Assembly (NCBI GenBank): GCA_030544215.1
Contig: JARZZO010000002.1
Coordinates: forward strand, 80,607,150-80,671,149
DNA: 64,000 nucleotides
Direction: 5' to 3'
Origin: Zantedeschia hybrid cultivar
Taxonomy: Eukaryota > Streptophyta > Magnoliopsida > Alismatales > Araceae
Shown here: positions 59,401 through 63,440 of the stretch, piece by piece
Position numbering within the stretch: the stretch's first letter is position 1
Layout of the letters: every line of letters begins with the position of its first letter
The notes under the pieces: model-generated
What the model was told of the DNA's origin: nothing
Database searches by the model: none
What the model saw: the letters and a program-made list of their open reading frames with translations, nothing else
Program-made: the position numbers and the translations under genes

Positions 59401-62094
59401 AGTATGTGCGAGTCGACCCGACTCGTACCAGATCATGGGAGATCCGAGTCGGTGAACCCTGCTACAAGGTGTGAATTGAATGTTTATGTTAATGAATCAT
59501 ATATGGCTAGTAAGGAATCATATTCAATGGAGGTTATACGATCCCCCTTAAGCACAGATTCTTTAACAAACGCAGGGAATTAAAACCTCACCCATGATAA
59601 GTAAGAAATCAATTAACCTTCTCTCTTGTTATCTTTCCCCCTCCAACTTCTCTTCTGCATCTCCTCCTATGTTTTACCTCTTTCATGTCTGTTTCTATGC
59701 TCCACCTCTACTGTTTTATATGTTCAAGCACTCTCACTTGTGGCCAACAACTCACCACCATCTTTGTCTTGGAAGCAACAGCTGCATCTGACTCTGATAA
59801 AGTGATGATGATCTCAACCAAACTTTGGTCGATGGTCGAAGGATAGGGTGAAAAGTTAAAATAGTGACACTGAAGTCTTCCCATCATGCAACTACAGCTA
59901 TATAGTTTTCTGCTACCATTAAGAAAGGAAAATGAAATGGAACCAAGAAGGGCAAGAGAAGAAAAGGTAGAGGCAAAGAATGGTGGATGGACATGCTGCC
60001 TGCACTCACTCTGCAAACTCTTTCTCACCTCCTATCAGTTCGCTAAAATACAAATTCATTCCTAGACAAAGTTCACACTTAACTTACTCACAGAGACTTA
60101 AATTTTAATTCTCAAATAAGTGATCTCACTTAACTCACTCACATAGACTTAAAATTTCAATTCTTAAATGAGAGTCAAAAGAAACTCAGTGAGTACTTCA
60201 CAGGTTACATACAATTCATAAGGTGAATAAATTACACATCTCACTAGTCTCGCCTAATTTTTTTTATTCATGCTAAACAAACTATACACCAAGCATCAGA
60301 ACATCAAATGACCCTCCTAAACTCCCATTGAAAATGGCCCCTAAATCTGGGAATAATAAGATTACCTACAAACAGCAGCCCGAAAGACAAGAATATGGTC
60401 CATCATCATCATAAACCATTGTCAGGGGTTGCCTTAGGTCCAGGGATATAGTTTGAATAATAAACATAACACATTGTACACATGCTCCTTAAAGAGAGAC
60501 CATTCTGTCTCATTCACATATTAAAAAGCATTAATTAGGGTGACGCGCTGGGGGATTTTTTCGTGGAGGCATTTATACGTATATGTAGAAAACCCCTAGA
60601 ATCTGGTACATGCAACTAACCACCTGCATTATACATATATGTAGAAAACCCCTAGACTTTCTTCATATTCTAAAAAAAAGCCCTAATATGCAAGTGATGG
60701 AAATGGGAATGATGGTACTTGGTCGACATGATGGTATACACAATGACTATATAGTATATAGGGGGTTCTTTGCACATACACATTCTGCAGGGTTTTTCCT
60801 ATATGAGATTCTTTAGGGGTTACTGGCTAAAAATAAATAAACTATCTACCAGAAAGTCCAGCTTGTGCTGTTTTCTTCATTCATTTTCAAGCTCAAACCT
60901 CAGTTGATGACATGCTAATTATGCAATGTTTCTTTTCACTATCCAGCCGCACAGTCCAGATCAAATGGCAATTCAAGATACACATCGGCAGAATATTTTT
61001 GCACTTTCCCCGCTACTATTCTATTCACACGTCTGCTCACCTACAATTTTGTTAGTGTAAATATCCACAATCTAGCATTCGGCTATAAAAGTGCAAACTG
61101 GTGGGTTACAGGCTTGATATTAGTTTGGAAGGCGAGGTCAAGAAGGGGCAACTAAAATCGTAGAACCAAATTCCTTTAACAAGAGAGATCAGCGGCCGAT
61201 TCTCTTCCATAATGCCAATAATGGCATGACCAAGTAAAACAACTTTCGGAAACAAAAGCAACAGGAGAACACCTGAACGTAGTGATGAGGCCACCGACTT
61301 CTTGCCTCTTCTGCAGGCACGGGGTCCCCAACAAAGAAGACATCGTCAAAATGTGTCACCTCCTTTGCCTTTGCCTTCGGACGGAAAGAAATTTTCTTCT
61401 TCTTCCGAGGCCGTGCCTCATCGTCGTCGTCGTCGTAATTCACATTGCCAGCTGTGCCGGCCGCCGATGCTGAGGGCGAGGAGCACGAGATTATCCTCGG
61501 CGACCGCCTCAGGCCGCATCGTTCTTCTGCCTCCACCTGAACCGTGGACCCTCCGCTCCCCGCCCCGGTCTCGTTCTCCCTCACAACCAGAGGAGACTTC
61601 TGGGATCTGCACACCGGCCCCTCCCCAACATCACCCCTGCGCTTCCCGTTGCGCAGCGTTGCGGGCAATGGCGGTCTCGCGGAGTTCAACATGTCCAAAC
61701 GGCGAACCTCCAGAGGTCCACCATCCACAGCCGTCGGATCGATGTTCTCCCTCTCCTTCCCTCCCGATCCAGACGATCCCGAGAGCCGCGGCGACTTCCT
61801 CCTCCCCTCATCCCCCACGGCCGTCCGATCCATCCCGCCGGCAAGACCCCGACCCCGCTTCGGCGGCTTCGCCGTCCCCGGGGACTTCTTGGATGCCGCG
61901 GAGCCAGCCATTGCAGCTTCTCCCCGGCGGTTCTTGGAGGAGGACGTGTACGTCGGCGACTTCGGGTGCTTGGATGGGATTCCAGACGCGCCTGTCGCAA
62001 TGCCGGGCGCGGCGGAAGTCCGGCGTCCGGAGAGCCCCGGTTTGCCCGCAGAGCAGCTCCTGGTCAGCCGGCGCAGAGAGCTCTGGCCGGCCAT
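2886..62094 (-). CDS. CMT: Chromomethylase (CMT2/CMT3-type DNA cytosine-5 methyltransferase), 17 exons, 3' end outside window
   Basis: Exons read on the minus strand: 61273-62094, 44738-44769, 44527-44626, 33460-33567, 33270-33389, 32968-33061, 25310-25515, 25148-25213, 24809-25057, 22280-22338, 22140-22206, 21710-22039, 21570-21638, 19117-19203, 18945-19032, 3070-3191, 2886-2990. They sum to 2724 nt, 908 codons, with phase kept at every junction. Domain order is BAH (about 292-415), motif I DLYSGCGG (469-476), chromodomain (about 574-635), PPCQG (651-655), ENV (695-697) and QFRLR (737-741), the order unique to plant chromomethylases. Family knowledge: the nuclear enzyme binds H3K9me2 and methylates CHG/CHH cytosines, mainly on transposons. 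Motifs IX-X and the stop codon are missing and should lie left of base 1. Introns 1, 3, 6 and 15 are 16.5, 11.0, 7.5 and 15.8 kb. CMT2 versus CMT3 is left open. No internal stop or frameshift was seen, so the gene looks intact. Confidence 0.95.
3461..4018. mobile_element. Non-autonomous hAT element (MITE, 558 bp)
   Basis: The ends are CTATGTAGTCAGAGGCGA and, reverse-complemented on the right, CTATGTTATCAAAGGCGA, a terminal inverted repeat. A perfect 8-bp target-site duplication ggtaatac flanks it (3453-3460 and 4019-4026), the hAT signature. Subterminal regions carry repeated gcctaggcg palindromes. The centre is AT-rich and has no transposase. It belongs to the same family as 32243-32750 and the larger element at 47122-51382. 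Confidence 0.9.
4176..6274 (-). mobile_element. Solo LTR, 2.1 kb
   Basis: The element starts TGTTTGGGACC and ends GGGCCCAACA, so it has TG...CA borders. The 5-bp duplication gtgac sits on both sides (4171-4175 and 6275-6279). No internal retrotransposon sequence is present, so this is a solo LTR left by recombination between two LTRs. A TATA motif, CTATAAATACC, reads on the minus strand near 5930-5942, which sets the likely orientation. The long LTR suggests Ty3-gypsy, but this cannot be proven from the LTR alone. An accgg-rich minisatellite lies inside, near the minus-strand 5' end. Confidence 0.88.
5945..6235. repeat. Accgg / ggtggggg minisatellite within the solo LTR
   Basis: About five imperfect units of roughly 32-35 bp, each with a caccgg core, ttttcttgag and ggtggggggtacc, run from 5950 to 6100. 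A looser set of ccaccggtt motifs runs on to about 6235. It makes an open minus-strand frame (5774-6283) rich in Pro and Thr that is a by-product of the repeat, not a gene. Confidence 0.75.
6877..8700 (+). repeat. Possible LTR-derived sequence with promoter and internal minisatellite
   Basis: The segment opens TGTTGGGATAAAAATT (6877) and has a good TATA box, CTATATAAACC, at about 8223, followed by leader-like sequence, as in a plus-strand LTR. The bases between are mostly the 7090-7960 minisatellite. No CA end, primer-binding site or flanking duplication could be fixed, so the borders and even the LTR call are uncertain. Confidence 0.35.
7090..7960. repeat. 33-34 bp minisatellite, about 25 units
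   Basis: Units follow the pattern cgtcgcttgatgcttgcga, then tgccatcataaa. The cttgatgc core recurs at 7737, 7771 and 7804, a period of 33-34 bp. Units vary mostly by single-base changes, many of them C/T or G/A at CpG. Later units are divergent (gctagtga variants). It is not a CRISPR array: there are no unique spacers. Confidence 0.9.
8879..9310. repeat. 180-bp tandem duplication plus partial third copy
   Basis: The block starting catcgacgtccaatgttgg occurs at 8879 and again at 9059, exactly 180 bp apart, nearly identical. A partial, more diverged third unit (ggtgaatagtacctcgataa) follows to about 9310. The overlapping open frames on both strands come from the duplication and resemble no protein. 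Confidence 0.9.
9390..10012 (+). pseudogene. LINE ORF1 fragment with two CCHC zinc knuckles
   Basis: The plus-strand frame encodes GRCFHCLGSDHRVQEC followed by CWRCRGLGHRSFNC, two CX2CX4HX4C knuckles as in plant L1-type LINE ORF1 proteins. The frame is split by a 350-bp insertion (9638-9987) with a 9-bp duplication and resumes as EALWFPTFTENQRF to about 10012. No RT or endonuclease follows, so this is a fragment. Confidence 0.75.
9638..9987. mobile_element. Small insertion with 9-bp target duplication (Mutator-like size)
   Basis: It is flanked by gttgaagcc at 9629-9637 and 9988-9996, and interrupts the LINE ORF1 frame exactly between the two copies. The interior has repeated gactcgg/gagtcgact motifs at both ends and an AT-rich centre. 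A 9-bp duplication is typical of Mutator-like elements, but clear terminal inverted repeats are not visible. Confidence 0.65.
10013..10390 (-). pseudogene. LINE ORF1 fragment with two CCHC zinc knuckles (opposite strand)
   Basis: The minus frame encodes GRCFRCLDKNHQVGEC and CWRCGGLGHKSVRC, then a polar tail. It is the same ORF1 region as the fragment at 9390-10012 but on the other strand, so the two lie tail to tail. They are related but not identical and therefore represent two separate insertions. Confidence 0.75.
10531..11045 (+). pseudogene. Ty3-gypsy integrase C-terminus and chromodomain remnant
   Basis: The frame 10531-10890 encodes KLKAAQDRQKSYANARHRPL, then GKLSPRFIRPFEILNRIGNT and VHDVFHVSLLRKYVHDPS, the C-terminal end of a plant Ty3-gypsy polyprotein. 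After a stop, further frames give IQIIDRKEQALRSRVISMVK and a broken C-terminal chromodomain ending KGQFLYLF. This pattern fits the Del/Tekay chromovirus group. Protease, RT and RNase H are absent. Sequence after 11100 is probably its downstream LTR. Confidence 0.85.
11120..13900 (+). repeat. Probable long LTR downstream of the gypsy remnant, internally duplicated
   Basis: Just after the polyprotein end, a gaggatgtaagatcctacaa motif resembles the polypurine/LTR junction of Tekay-like elements, so an LTR likely starts near 11124. Within it, a block near 11410-11640 (gttggtttgtctcacaaaaa) recurs near 12408-12592. A roughly 137-bp unit is repeated in tandem at about 12054-12327. A short actgtataaccgtacaact repeat covers 12820-12995. 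The right border was not found; 13900 is a guess. Confidence 0.4.
14100..16085 (+). pseudogene. 5'-truncated L1-type LINE (reverse transcriptase and 3' end)
   Basis: It begins inside the RT domain with KLDFNKAYDRIHW (motif A). FADD is intact near 14430 (LQFADDMIIF), followed by GLKINYDTHQIIG, ITYLGLPLSD and the 138-residue frame at 14499-14915. The zf-RVT region (WKVNSPFKVKAFMWL, DHLFVRCQMSQEVW) follows at 15488-15984. A 3' untranslated region of the family type (attgtactttctccattta) runs to about 16080, with a short A-rich tail. Several stops break the frame. Confidence 0.85.
16086..18065. other. Intron 15 stretch without recognised genes
   Basis: No exon or element with borders was identified. 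There is a degenerate pair of roughly 150-bp units around 16280 and 16430 (aagacacgac cores), a short ggaattgggg array near 16720-16800, and a pyrimidine-rich region near 17640-17700. The few open frames have no protein-like features. Confidence 0.5.
18066..18283. repeat. 73-bp tandem repeat, three copies
   Basis: Three almost identical 73-bp units begin aggtaatttatatgattcaa at about 18066, 18139 and 18212. The high identity suggests a recent expansion. It lies in intron 15, about 0.7 kb downstream of exon 15 in the direction of transcription. Confidence 0.93.
18447..18690. mobile_element. hAT-type MITE fragment (gcctaggc family 2)
   Basis: It shares with the bordered element at 24005-24636 the gcctaggcaatgcctaggc-type palindromes, a ggtccattgggacctaa block and a taatataaatagggtt TATA-like motif. 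No flanking duplication was found, so the borders are approximate and the copy may be truncated. Confidence 0.55.
18945..19203 (-). CDS. CMT: CMT exons 14-15: between motif VIII and the target-recognition region
   Basis: Exon 14 (19117-19203) encodes RNVVAYDEGQPRMLEKALVL plus EDAISDLPP. Exon 15 (18945-19032) encodes VSCYEVRDQMPYGGAPKTDF plus QRYIRGAKS and one base of a Glu codon. Both match the conserved AISDLP and TDFQRYIR stretches of chromomethylases. Acceptors are tgttcag and gttttcag; donors are gtaagc and gtatgc. The 84-bp intron between them contrasts with the 15.8-kb intron that follows. The ERNVVAY...LEKALVL wording resembles, as far as I can recall, CMT2 more than CMT3. Confidence 0.93.
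19204..21569. other. CMT intron 13 (2.4 kb)
   Basis: It holds a ccggttccggttc-rich repeat near 19800-19950 with an AT-rich tail of taaaataaaa units to about 20150, a T23-G26 homopolymer junction at 20415-20463, and a 15-A run near 20865. No further exon was recognised; donor and acceptor of the flanking exons join in frame. Confidence 0.6.
20415..20463. repeat. T23-G26 homopolymer junction
   Basis: 23 T are followed directly by 26 G on the plus strand; in the CMT transcript this reads C26 then A23. Such runs are prone to polymerase slippage and to assembly error, so the exact lengths should not be trusted. The flanking plus-strand frames that cross it are artefacts. Confidence 0.95.
21570..22338 (-). 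CDS. CMT: CMT exons 10-13: chromodomain core and catalytic PPCQG centre
   Basis: Exon 10 (22280-22338) encodes VRWKGYGPSDDTWEPIEGL, with cage residues Trp602 and Tyr605. Exon 11 (22140-22206) finishes the chromodomain and ends KSKILPLP. Exon 12 (21710-22039, the longest internal exon) begins GDVDVVCGGPPCQGMSG with catalytic Cys653, followed by ENV (695-697) and QFRLR (737-741). Exon 13 (21570-21638) encodes RLPPFPLPTHDVIVKGGAPTEFE. Intron 12 (21639-21709, 71 bp) uses a GC donor, TGTGAG|gcaagt, with a normal tttgcag acceptor. No GT nearby preserves the frame and the conserved spacing. All catalytic residues expected for an active C5-methyltransferase are present. Confidence 0.96.
24005..24636. 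mobile_element. hAT-type MITE in CMT intron 9 (632 bp)
   Basis: The left end CATAGTTGTCAAGG and the right end, reverse-complemented to ACAGTTGTCAAGG, form an inverted repeat. The 8-bp duplication ggtctaca flanks it (23997-24004 and 24637-24644). Both ends carry gcctaggc palindromes. A taatataaataggg promoter-like motif occurs near 24210. The rest of intron 9 (22339-24808) is plain, with a GGT run near 23690. Confidence 0.88.
24809..25515 (-). CDS. CMT: CMT exons 7-9: methyltransferase motif I and start of chromodomain
   Basis: Exon 7 (25310-25515) has a Ser/Lys-rich linker and then LVLLDLYSGCGGMSTGL, the S-adenosylmethionine-binding motif I (residues 465-481). Exon 8 (25148-25213) encodes RWAVDVDKVACESLQLNHPETQ, whose Asp/Glu-containing strand follows motif I. 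Exon 9 (24809-25057) encodes a VWNESGDDFFALLKEWEVLC helix, a polar linker, and the first chromodomain strand with GEFEVSSLVGICYGDP. Phe575 is the first of three expected aromatic-cage residues. Introns 7 and 8 are 96 and 90 bp. Insertion of a chromodomain between motifs I and IV is what separates chromomethylases from MET1 and DRM enzymes. Confidence 0.95.
25935..25956. repeat. TA dinucleotide microsatellite
   Basis: About eleven TA units in intron 6. The surrounding bases (25850-26280) have repeated aggcataagcc-like motifs that may be another MITE, but no borders could be fixed. Confidence 0.9.
26550..27665 (+). pseudogene. RTE-type LINE C-terminal part, split by a cggttcgg MITE
   Basis: Frame 26572-26750 encodes IRYLGSSIQKNEEIQEDVMH and VKAGLLKWRSASRILCDQWV, a typical RTE RT C-terminus. 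It breaks at about 26815 and resumes at about 27285 with EMRIWRWMYGKNEHVHKDLD, LREKRPQ and LDRVRWRDRIHVADHK to 27640, the RTE carboxy end. The 470 bp between is an AT-rich repeat bordered by cggttcggtt motifs, with a second partial copy on its right. No clean target duplication was found around it. Confidence 0.75.
26815..27285. mobile_element. MITE-like insert with cggttcggtt ends
   Basis: The left end reads gactgtgcacggttcggtt. A matching inverted end, ccgaattacgcacccctag, occurs near 27185, followed by about 100 bp that repeats the end region. The interior is AT-rich with no coding potential. It separates two parts of one RTE reading frame. Similar cggttc-rich repeats occur near 19800-19950 and 62475-62960. 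Confidence 0.55.
27830..27975. repeat. Fragment of the ggccgata MITE family
   Basis: Its ggttggcagtatcggccgat start and cgatacgtatcc interior match the bordered copies at 58010-58230 and 58515-58745. The right end is lost or diverged, so this is a partial copy. A gggttgggtcgaccc palindromic repeat of another type lies just before it (27670-27825). Confidence 0.5.
28560..31514 (+). pseudogene. RTE-type LINE, nearly full length but inactivated
   Basis: A leader with ggtctcaagcccggatgaag (28580) is followed by an endonuclease region starting RIGTWNIGSPTRRL near 28950. The RT core includes frame 30028-30378 (YGPNEIHIEV) and 30671-30979, with DLYMVFIDLKKAYNRVPRDV, then VHQGSA and FADD (MMFADDIVL, 30985). 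The C-terminal thumb continues to RWMCRHIMLDKIRNEYI. Frames are broken by many stops. The 3' end is joined to a scrap of the ggccgata MITE (31515-31570) and a catcatcat/atgatgatg run, the kind of short tandem repeat often left at RTE 3' ends. Confidence 0.85.
31640..32242. other. Intron 6 spacer without recognised features
   Basis: About 600 bp of AT-rich sequence between the RTE element and the hAT MITE. No exon, inverted repeat or tandem array was seen. Confidence 0.5.
32243..32750. mobile_element. Non-autonomous hAT element (MITE, 508 bp)
   Basis: The left end CTATGTTATCAAAGGTGATC and right end (reverse-complemented CTATGTAGTCAAAGGCAAGA) form the inverted repeat. The perfect 8-bp duplication gatgtatt lies at 32235-32242 and 32751-32758. 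It is related to 3461-4018 but in the opposite orientation, and shares tgcctaggca palindromes near both ends. It lies only 218 bp from exon 6, on its downstream side. Confidence 0.92.
32968..33567 (-). CDS. CMT: CMT exons 4-6: rest of BAH domain
   Basis: Exon 4 (33460-33567) encodes AEEGKPNYVGKILEFFETT...VQWFYRAEDT. Exon 5 (33270-33389) encodes VIKGQATFLDEKRLF...LDCIISKVTVVQVPPH. Exon 6 (32968-33061) encodes VDLKPKSIPSCDFYYNMKYSVEYSSFYSMPT. The first two are whole codons; exon 6 ends after the first base of an Asp codon. QWFYRAEDT and the EKRLF/CDFYY stretches are hallmark BAH sequences of chromomethylases (residues 319-425). Introns 4 and 5 are only 70 and 208 bp, unlike the 11-kb intron before and the 7.5-kb intron after. 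In family members the BAH domain helps read H3K9 methylation. Confidence 0.93.
35481..41778 (-). mobile_element. L1-type LINE, 6.3 kb, near full length, inactivated
   Basis: The 14-bp duplication gaggccgggttctt (467-480 after 35000) and gaggccgagttctt (41779-41792) flanks it, with one G/A difference, and a T run at the left marks the poly(A) end. ORF1 begins MAGVRRGESERGERR (41547) with two zinc knuckles in which the last Cys of each is Tyr. It continues in pieces to about 39423. ORF2 has an endonuclease (38577-39113: GDFNYVRFPWERF, SRIDRILIS, SDHIPL) and RT (36924-38100: KALGPDGMSIGFYQFF, KLDFKKAYYRISW, SRGLRQWDP, CQFADD). The zf-RVT tail is near 35684-35965. Stops and frameshifts break both ORFs. 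RQWDP in place of RQGDP is an obvious lesion. Confidence 0.92.
42417..42800 (-). pseudogene. 5'-truncated L1-type LINE 3' end
   Basis: Read on the minus strand it ends with the family 3' sequence (ggaatctctcctatcc, attgtacttcctctattta) seen also at 16030 and 43560. Upstream it has a zf-RVT-type frame resembling ALRGARLYVEN, then LLFFWCKHLLR. It interrupts the ORF1 remnant of the element at 33932-43513. The right border is hidden by the TRIM that follows. Confidence 0.6.
42806..43126 (+). mobile_element. TRIM (miniature LTR retrotransposon, 321 bp)
   Basis: Two direct repeats of about 113 bp, 42806-42918 and 43013-43126, both begin TGTT(A)GAA/AAG-TAGTCCCACATCGG and end in ACA. The first is followed at 42919 by tagtatcagagcc, matching the tRNA-Met primer-binding site TGGTATCAGAGC of plant LTR elements. 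A gtgagggggca polypurine tract precedes the second. The 94-bp interior encodes nothing. The flanks share AGTT, so a target duplication of 4-5 bp is plausible but not clean. TRIMs depend on other elements' enzymes. Confidence 0.88.
43535..43625 (+). repeat. L1-type LINE 3' end scrap
   Basis: The sequence ccatttgattgtacttcctc and the following bases, ending in a run of seven A, match the 3' untranslated end of the family (compare 16030-16080). It lies immediately outside the right duplication of the 33932-43513 insertion, so it was part of the older target. The remainder of intron 3 up to 44526 shows no further features. Confidence 0.55.
44527..44769 (-). CDS. CMT: CMT exons 2 and 3: start of BAH domain
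   Basis: Exon 2 (44738-44769, 32 nt) encodes GRGRSGRTIS plus two bases of a Lys codon. It has a cttgtag acceptor and a strong gtaagt donor. After a 111-bp intron, exon 3 (44527-44626, 100 nt) completes that codon and encodes DDEDETILGVKCHYYH...NLGDCAYVK, the first half of the BAH domain (residues 285-318). Its donor is AAG|gttagc. Exon 2 is too short to find by ORF length. It was placed by frame continuity with exon 1 (phase 0) and exon 3 (phase 2), and because the joined protein matches the usual spacing between the WPHHY and VKCHY motifs. Confidence 0.88.
44770..46963. other. CMT intron 1, exon-2-proximal 2.2 kb
   Basis: This AT-rich part of intron 1 contains the 108-bp tandem repeat at 46006-46335. 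At 46433-46600 a t-run followed by agtggacag...ttaatgtaaaag resembles the minus-strand 3' end of the L1 family and may be a short truncated copy. The open frame at 45050-45472 has no protein-like features. Confidence 0.45.
46006..46335. repeat. 108-109 bp tandem repeat, three copies
   Basis: Units begin cagaagggcaggcccaggat at 46006, 46115 and 46223, with the next unit's first bases at 46331. Units two and three are nearly identical; the first has a few differences. It lies in intron 1, about 1.2 kb upstream of exon 2 in the transcript. Confidence 0.93.
47520..48300 (+). repeat. Polypyrimidine (CT/CCCC) minisatellite in the hAT leader
   Basis: Nearly 800 bp of C and T in the plus strand, built from variable units such as ctcccccgaccctctcactc and tctccctccatgtctccc. 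It sits between the hAT promoter region and the transposase and ends ctgtctttacag followed by GTGGAG, like the 3' end of an intron with a giant polypyrimidine tract. The open frames of up to 258 residues crossing it (Ser/Leu/Pro repeats) are products of the repeat. Confidence 0.9.
48499..50925 (+). pseudogene. hAT transposase pseudogene
   Basis: A possible start MSTPTEGSSH (48499) runs into an early stop. A BED zinc finger follows near 48600-48690 (DWVKCNFCQKDC then HRLKQHL). The catalytic region has YDAWTDGKGRTLVNF (49230) and VTDDEASYIAAG with TPCAAHCLDLILED (49343-49639), the conserved hAT core. The C-terminal dimerisation segment is near 50320-50435 (WWVDFGSKTPNLQ, CERNWSTFEQ). An acidic tail ends at about 50925. 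In-frame stops, such as TAA at 49324, and frameshifts mean it cannot make an active enzyme. Confidence 0.88.
51420..56518 (-). mobile_element. L1-type LINE, 5.1 kb, 5'-truncated and inactivated
   Basis: The perfect 13-bp duplication actcatcttagct lies at 51407-51419 and 56519-56531; a T run at 51420 marks the poly(A) end. ORF1 lacks its zinc-knuckle start and runs 56492-55002 (VDVGTALVSYG, LEGIPLHIWNVETFQ, YVRILVEVEHLLSIP). ORF2 starts MNFLTWNIRGLNG (about 55002). It has an endonuclease (GDFNCVRFPWERS, SRIDRVFIS, SDHIPI) and RT (KSPGPDGFSLGFYQFF, KLDFKKAFDTVSW, SRGLRQGDP). The catalytic FADD box reads FAND. A zf-RVT region ends near 51700. Scattered frameshifts are present, but long frames survive, so it is not very old. 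Confidence 0.94.
58010..58230. mobile_element. ggccgata MITE, copy 1 (221 bp)
   Basis: A perfect 11-bp direct repeat ttgccaagggg flanks it (57999-58009 and 58231-58241). Ends CATGGATGGCAGTATTGG and, reverse-complemented, GGATGACAATCTCGG are imperfect inverted repeats. The interior is packed with cgatacgtatcggtatc palindromes around an A-rich centre. A 9-11 bp duplication suggests the Mutator superfamily. Confidence 0.8.
58515..58745. mobile_element. ggccgata MITE, copy 2 (231 bp)
   Basis: Related to copy 1, with ends CACGGATGGCGGTATC and (reverse complement) CAAGTATGGTAGTCTC. The repeat ggccaaag flanks it (58507-58514 and 58746-58753); a ninth base differs. It has the same palindrome-rich layout and an AT-rich centre. 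It lies about 280 bp from copy 1. Confidence 0.72.
59240..59475. repeat. gactcgg-rich dispersed repeat
   Basis: About 235 bp with tggatcgactcgggcgactc-type motifs at the left and agatccgagtcggtgaac at the right, an imperfect inverted arrangement. It shares these motifs with the 9638-9987 insertion. No flanking duplication was seen. Confidence 0.45.
61273..62094 (-). CDS. CMT: CMT exon 1: basic, disordered N-terminus up to the BAH linker
   Basis: This exon encodes residues 1-274. The start at 62094 has a CCATGGCC context and opens MAGQSSLRRLTRS. An in-frame Met 87 codons upstream (62355) is judged 5' UTR, because the stretch between does not look like protein. The segment is rich in Ser, Pro, Arg and Lys, carries two RxSPR motifs (RKSPR and RRSPR), an acidic run and a basic RPRKKKK cluster (228-234) that is a likely nuclear signal. 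It ends with FFVGDPVPAEEARSRWPHHY, the conserved stretch just before the BAH domain in chromomethylases. The donor is CAG|gtgttc, phase 0. The exon is strikingly GC-rich compared with the AT-rich introns. Confidence 0.9.
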
Positions 62095-63440
62095 GGAGAG
62101 GGGGGAGCTCCCGGGGGAGGGCACGACGCAGAGAGGGGAGAGGTGAGAGAAGGAAATTAGGGTTTTGCCGAGAAACCTGGAGGTGGAGGGGAATGAGGGG
62201 TTGGGAGCCTGGGAGGGAGGCGGAGAGGCCGCCGCTTGGCGGCGAGAGGTGGTGTGGGTGAGGAGGACTTCTCTAGTGGCAAAAATGGTAAAAAAGGTCG
62301 TTGCAGTGGAGTGGGGACCATGTTTGGGCCGCGTTGCTTTGCCGCAAGACGGCAAGAGTCCAAAGTGAGTCAGCCGAAGTGGGGCCCAGAAAAGGGGAGG
62401 TCATAGGGAGCGGGGCAACGGGCGTTTGCGTTTGAATGCCAACACTCGTGTATGCTCGCCTGGCTGCATATAAGGCGTTCACTGTTCGGTTCAAAACGAA
62501 AAAATAAATTGAACCGATTAATTTTATTTGATTTGGTTTGGTTTAAATTTTTAAAAATTTTGATTTAAGTTGAAACTAAATAAAATTAATAAATTTAGTT
62601 TTGTTTGACTTTTATTATTCATAAATCAACCTAACTTGAATAAATCGAATTATCGTTAAGAGGACATAATATAAGTATTAAATTCTTCGATTAGGAAAAA
62701 AGATGTTGAGTCCTTACTAAAATAGGATGTTTAACTATAATAGTCAATTTCAAGACTTAAACCTCCAAACAATTTTTAAATCATATTTTTAATAATTATT
62801 TTATAAAATAATATTGAAATAAATTATTTACTATAGTGGCTTATTATAAAGCTCAAATCGCAAACCAAACCGGACCAAACCAAACTATTTTGATTTGATT
62901 CGGTTCAATTTCAAACTATTACGTTTGCGTTTGGCGTGATTTAGCTCTCTACTTCGATTTGATTTGATTTTTACAATTTTACCCTCAAATCAAACCAAAG
63001 CAAACTAAACTATGAAAACTCCTACCTACATGCAAGTCCTCGTTTGTGCCCCAATTTATACTATCTATACTATAAAATAGAATTTTCTAGCCTCACTTAT
63101 CAACACTAGATTTCTTTATTTTATACTTAGGTTGCATTTGGAAATGCAGTGCATTCAGTTCCGTCTGTACAATAATCAACCTGAACTACCATCATTGGCT
63201 TTTGTGCATGAGGAGATTTTAAGGGGAAAGAGAAAGACAGAGAGAAGGAGATAATGATGACTTGATTTTTGAAAAACAAGGGAATGACGCTTTTGGGTGG
63301 CTTTTAGATTATGAGGGTGAGTGGCAGCTTCAACAACGCACCCAAATGCACCATTGTGAGGCTGACACGCAAATTGAGGCAGTTGAGGTTGGTCTTAAGA
63401 TGTACGATCGAGAGTCTTTAGTAGGCGTGCAGAATTGGCA
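62095..63440. other. 5' flank of CMT (putative promoter) and intergenic spacer
   Basis: The first 350 bp upstream of the CMT start are GC-rich and likely hold the 5' UTR and core promoter; no convincing minus-strand TATA box was seen, a cttatatgc at about 62466-62474 being the nearest candidate. From about 62475 to 62960 lies an AT-rich repeat with ggttcaaaacg and tttggtttggtt motifs, probably a cggttc-type MITE. Nothing was recognised from 62965 to 63440. Confidence 0.45.

Larger units (their letters stand above)
56933..61272. other. CMT intron 1, exon-1-proximal 4.3 kb
   Basis: Contents: an A17 run (57512) and C11 run near 57592, a 42-bp duplication at 57873-57958 (ctatataatgatacaacatg), two bordered MITEs (58010-58230, 58515-58745), GA-rich simple repeats near 58425-58480, and a gactcgg-rich repeat near 59240-59475. 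From 59480 to 61272 there is AT-rich sequence with no element or exon recognised. Confidence 0.55.

Noticed and set aside
61302..62261. 319-codon plus-strand frame over exon 1
   Set aside because: Antisense to the CMT N-terminus; low-complexity Arg/Ser/Pro composition explained by GC-rich sequence.
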